Shown here: positions 62,909 through 64,000 of the stretch, one piece after another | Position numbering within the stretch: position 1 is the first letter of the stretch | How the letters are laid out: every line of letters begins with the position of its first letter | Program-made: the position numbers and the translations under genes | NCBI RefSeq assembly: GCF_027923905.1 | Contig: NZ_AP026966.1 | Span: forward strand, 372,001 to 436,000 | DNA: 64,000 nucleotides | Direction: 5' to 3' | Source of the DNA: Massilia varians | GTDB lineage: Bacteria > Pseudomonadota > Gammaproteobacteria > Burkholderiales > Burkholderiaceae_D | Notes under the pieces: model-generated | What the model was told of the DNA's origin: nothing | The model's database searches: none | Seen by the model: the letters and a program-made list of their open reading frames with translations, nothing else

Positions 62909-63592
62909 ATGACGATCGGTAAAACCCGGGATGAAATCGCCGAAGCCTATTCATCCGAGCCGTGGTGGTACGACATCCGCGGTTTCTTCATCCTCACGTT
63001 TGCCTATAACAGCACGATCGGCACCCAGATGCGTTTCTTCGGCCCGAACTTCGGCCCCGACCATCTGGAGGTTGCCTGCGGTACGGGCACGCTGCTGGAA
63101 ATGATCCTCAACTGGCGCTGCCGCCGCAAGCTGCCGAAGGTGAACGTGGTCGGCATCGATTATGCGCCATCGATGCTGGCTGGCGCTAAAAAGCGCTTCG
63201 CCAAGGATCCGCAAGTAAAGGTGCAGCACGCCGATGCGGCCGACCTGCCTTTCCCGGAGAACCACTTCGATACGGCCAACATCGCCAATTCGATCCACTG
63301 CTTCCCGACCGTCGACGGCGCCCTGCGCGACATTCTGCGCGTGCTCAAGCCGGGCGGGACGCTGGCGGCCAACGTGCTGCTGTATCCGAGCGGCTTCGCA
63401 CCGCTGCGTTGGGCCGCGCAGAAGATCAATGATTGGGGGATCAAAAAAGGCATCCTGTATAGCCCTTTCCATGTGGAAGAGATCCGTGCCAAAGTCCTCG
63501 ACGCTGGATACCAGATTGCTAGTGAATTTAACTCAGGAAATACTTGGAACGTGGTGTTACGCAAGCCTATGCAGAACCCTTCCGCTAGGTAA
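62909..63592 (+). CDS. Class I SAM-dependent methyltransferase
   Basis: 227 residues. SAM site: DHLEVACGTGTLLEMIL (motif I), VVGIDYAPSMLAGAKKRFA (motif II), VQHADAADLPFPENHFDTANIANSIHCFPTVDGALRDILRVLKPGG (motifs III-IV). UbiE/COQ5-like fold with a C-terminal half that suits a hydrophobic substrate. AAGGA is 7 nt before the ATG at 62909; the ATG at 62903 is too close to it. It may methylate the FeeM product, which is only suggested by position. Confidence 0.85.
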   Translation: MTIGKTRDEIAEAYSSEPWWYDIRGFFILTFAYNSTIGTQMRFFGPNFGPDHLEVACGTGTLLEMILNWRCRRKLPKVNVVGIDYAPSMLAGAKKRFAKDPQVKVQHADAADLPFPENHFDTANIANSIHCFPTVDGALRDILRVLKPGGTLAANVLLYPSGFAPLRWAAQKINDWGIKKGILYSPFHVEEIRAKVLDAGYQIASEFNSGNTWNVVLRKPMQNPSAR

Positions 63593-63679
63593 CATTTTGT
63601 TGTCGAGATTTTTTACAATGCTATTTTTTTTTAACAAATGAAAATGCTAAGTAATTGATTTTAAATAATTTTTATTAAC

Positions 63680-63695
63680 TGGCACGGAGCTTGCT
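63680..63695 (+). promoter_or_regulatory. Sigma54 (-24/-12) promoter of the PEP-CTERM-type gene
   Basis: TGGCACGGAGCTTGCT is an almost perfect sigma54 promoter (consensus TGGCAC-N5-TTGCA), 47 bp before the ATG at 63742. Upstream AT-rich DNA contains AATGCTA twice (63617-63623 and 63643-63649), 26 bp apart, possible PrsR sites. Confidence 0.88.
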
Positions 63696-63741
63696 TAAGC
63701 CTGAGTGTGTAGCACGAACCCCTACAATCAGGAGAACCAAG

Positions 63742-64000
63742 ATGAAAGTAGTCTCGAAGACCATTATTGCTTGCTCGATCGCAGCCGTTTCACTGTTTGG
63801 TACCGCTGCAAAGGCTGACAACTTCAATCCGTTCACCGTCAACTATGACGGCCGCGAGTTCACTGCAGACAAGATCACCGGTAACTACAACGAAATTGCT
63901 ACCTTCAATCAAGACGGCACCTTCAATGTTTCGCTGGTATGGAACGCGGGCCAGTTCGTCGACAATAACGGCACAACCCCGGTGGTCAAAACTGGCCTGA
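63742..64000 (+). CDS. pepA: Exported PEP-CTERM-type protein, PepA-like (partial, 3' end beyond window)
   Basis: The first 86 residues are visible. Signal peptide MKVVSKTIIACSIAAVSLFGTAAKA, then NFNPFTVNYDGREFTADKITGNYNEIATFNQDGTFNVSLVWNAGQFVDNNG. This resembles the flocculation-associated PEP-CTERM protein PepA of EPS-forming betaproteobacteria. The C-terminal PEP-CTERM sorting signal would lie beyond the window, so it cannot be verified. GGAG precedes the ATG. The strong sigma54 promoter and the prsK/prsR genes in the same window fit PrsR control. Confidence 0.7.
   Translation, partial: MKVVSKTIIACSIAAVSLFGTAAKADNFNPFTVNYDGREFTADKITGNYNEIATFNQDGTFNVSLVWNAGQFVDNNGTTPVVKTGL

Noticed and set aside
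1..64000. CRISPR arrays, rRNA genes, prophage or replication origin
   Set aside because: No regularly spaced repeats, rRNA sequence, phage structural genes or DnaA-box clusters were seen.

Overview
The window is GC-rich chromosomal DNA of a betaproteobacterium, most likely Oxalobacteraceae of the Massilia/Duganella type. This rests on recognised protein families, codon usage and the complete XrtA (EpsH) exosortase-associated gene set; no sequence search was run. Most of it is one large exopolysaccharide (EPS) and PEP-CTERM/exosortase A locus.

Layout. 1-2303: the tail of one M13 metallopeptidase gene and a complete tandem neighbour. 2419-5179: a pile of decayed insertion sequences (two IS3-family elements and a 530-bp piece of an ISL3-family element). 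5295-10387: an EPS assembly block (family 2 glycosyltransferase, flippase, O-acyltransferase, O-antigen-ligase-like polymerase/ligase, small membrane peptide). 10806-11855: a second, more complete ISL3 copy in direct orientation, so the block lies between direct repeats. 11915-18723: a secreted lipoprotein with three Cys-rich repeats, a beta-helix (lyase-like) protein, a CelD-like acetyltransferase and a dihaem cytochrome c. 18935-19010: tRNA-Arg(CCG).

19332-42871: TviB/TviC-type sugar nucleotide enzymes, the initiating sugar-phosphate transferase, the PrsK/PrsR sensor and sigma54 activator, the exosortase-A-associated accessory module (two hydrolases, acyl carrier protein, acetyltransferase, aminotransferase, AMP ligase, PLP decarboxylase), further glycosyltransferases, a flippase-deacetylase fusion and UDP-glucose dehydrogenase. 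42949-56022: the minus-strand core operon, from chain-length determinant and tyrosine kinase through the outer-membrane protein, ATPase, deacetylase, FemAB protein and glycosyltransferases to XrtA itself and an asparagine-synthase-like amidotransferase. 56389-57980: a trypsin-like protease and the Wza-like export lipoprotein. 58163-61024: a four-gene cassette (Tat-exported YWKNHGGWP protein, PqqD-like protein, HprK-related kinase, nucleotidyltransferase). 61103-64000: a GAF protein, a FeeM-like N-acyl amino acid synthase, a methyltransferase and the start of a PEP-CTERM-type exported protein resembling the flocculation protein PepA.

How it fits together. Sugar nucleotide enzymes (UDP-GlcA and probably UDP-GlcNAcA/GalNAcA) feed an initiating transferase and many glycosyltransferases. 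The flippase, ligase, chain-length/kinase pair and export lipoprotein assemble and secrete an acidic EPS. XrtA processes PEP-CTERM proteins that share the surface. PrsK/PrsR probably drives sigma54 promoters: I see a near-perfect -24/-12 element before the last gene, and weaker candidates before the protease, the core operon and the Tat/HprK cassette. That cassette, with its possible sigma54 promoter, is the best candidate for an undescribed system.
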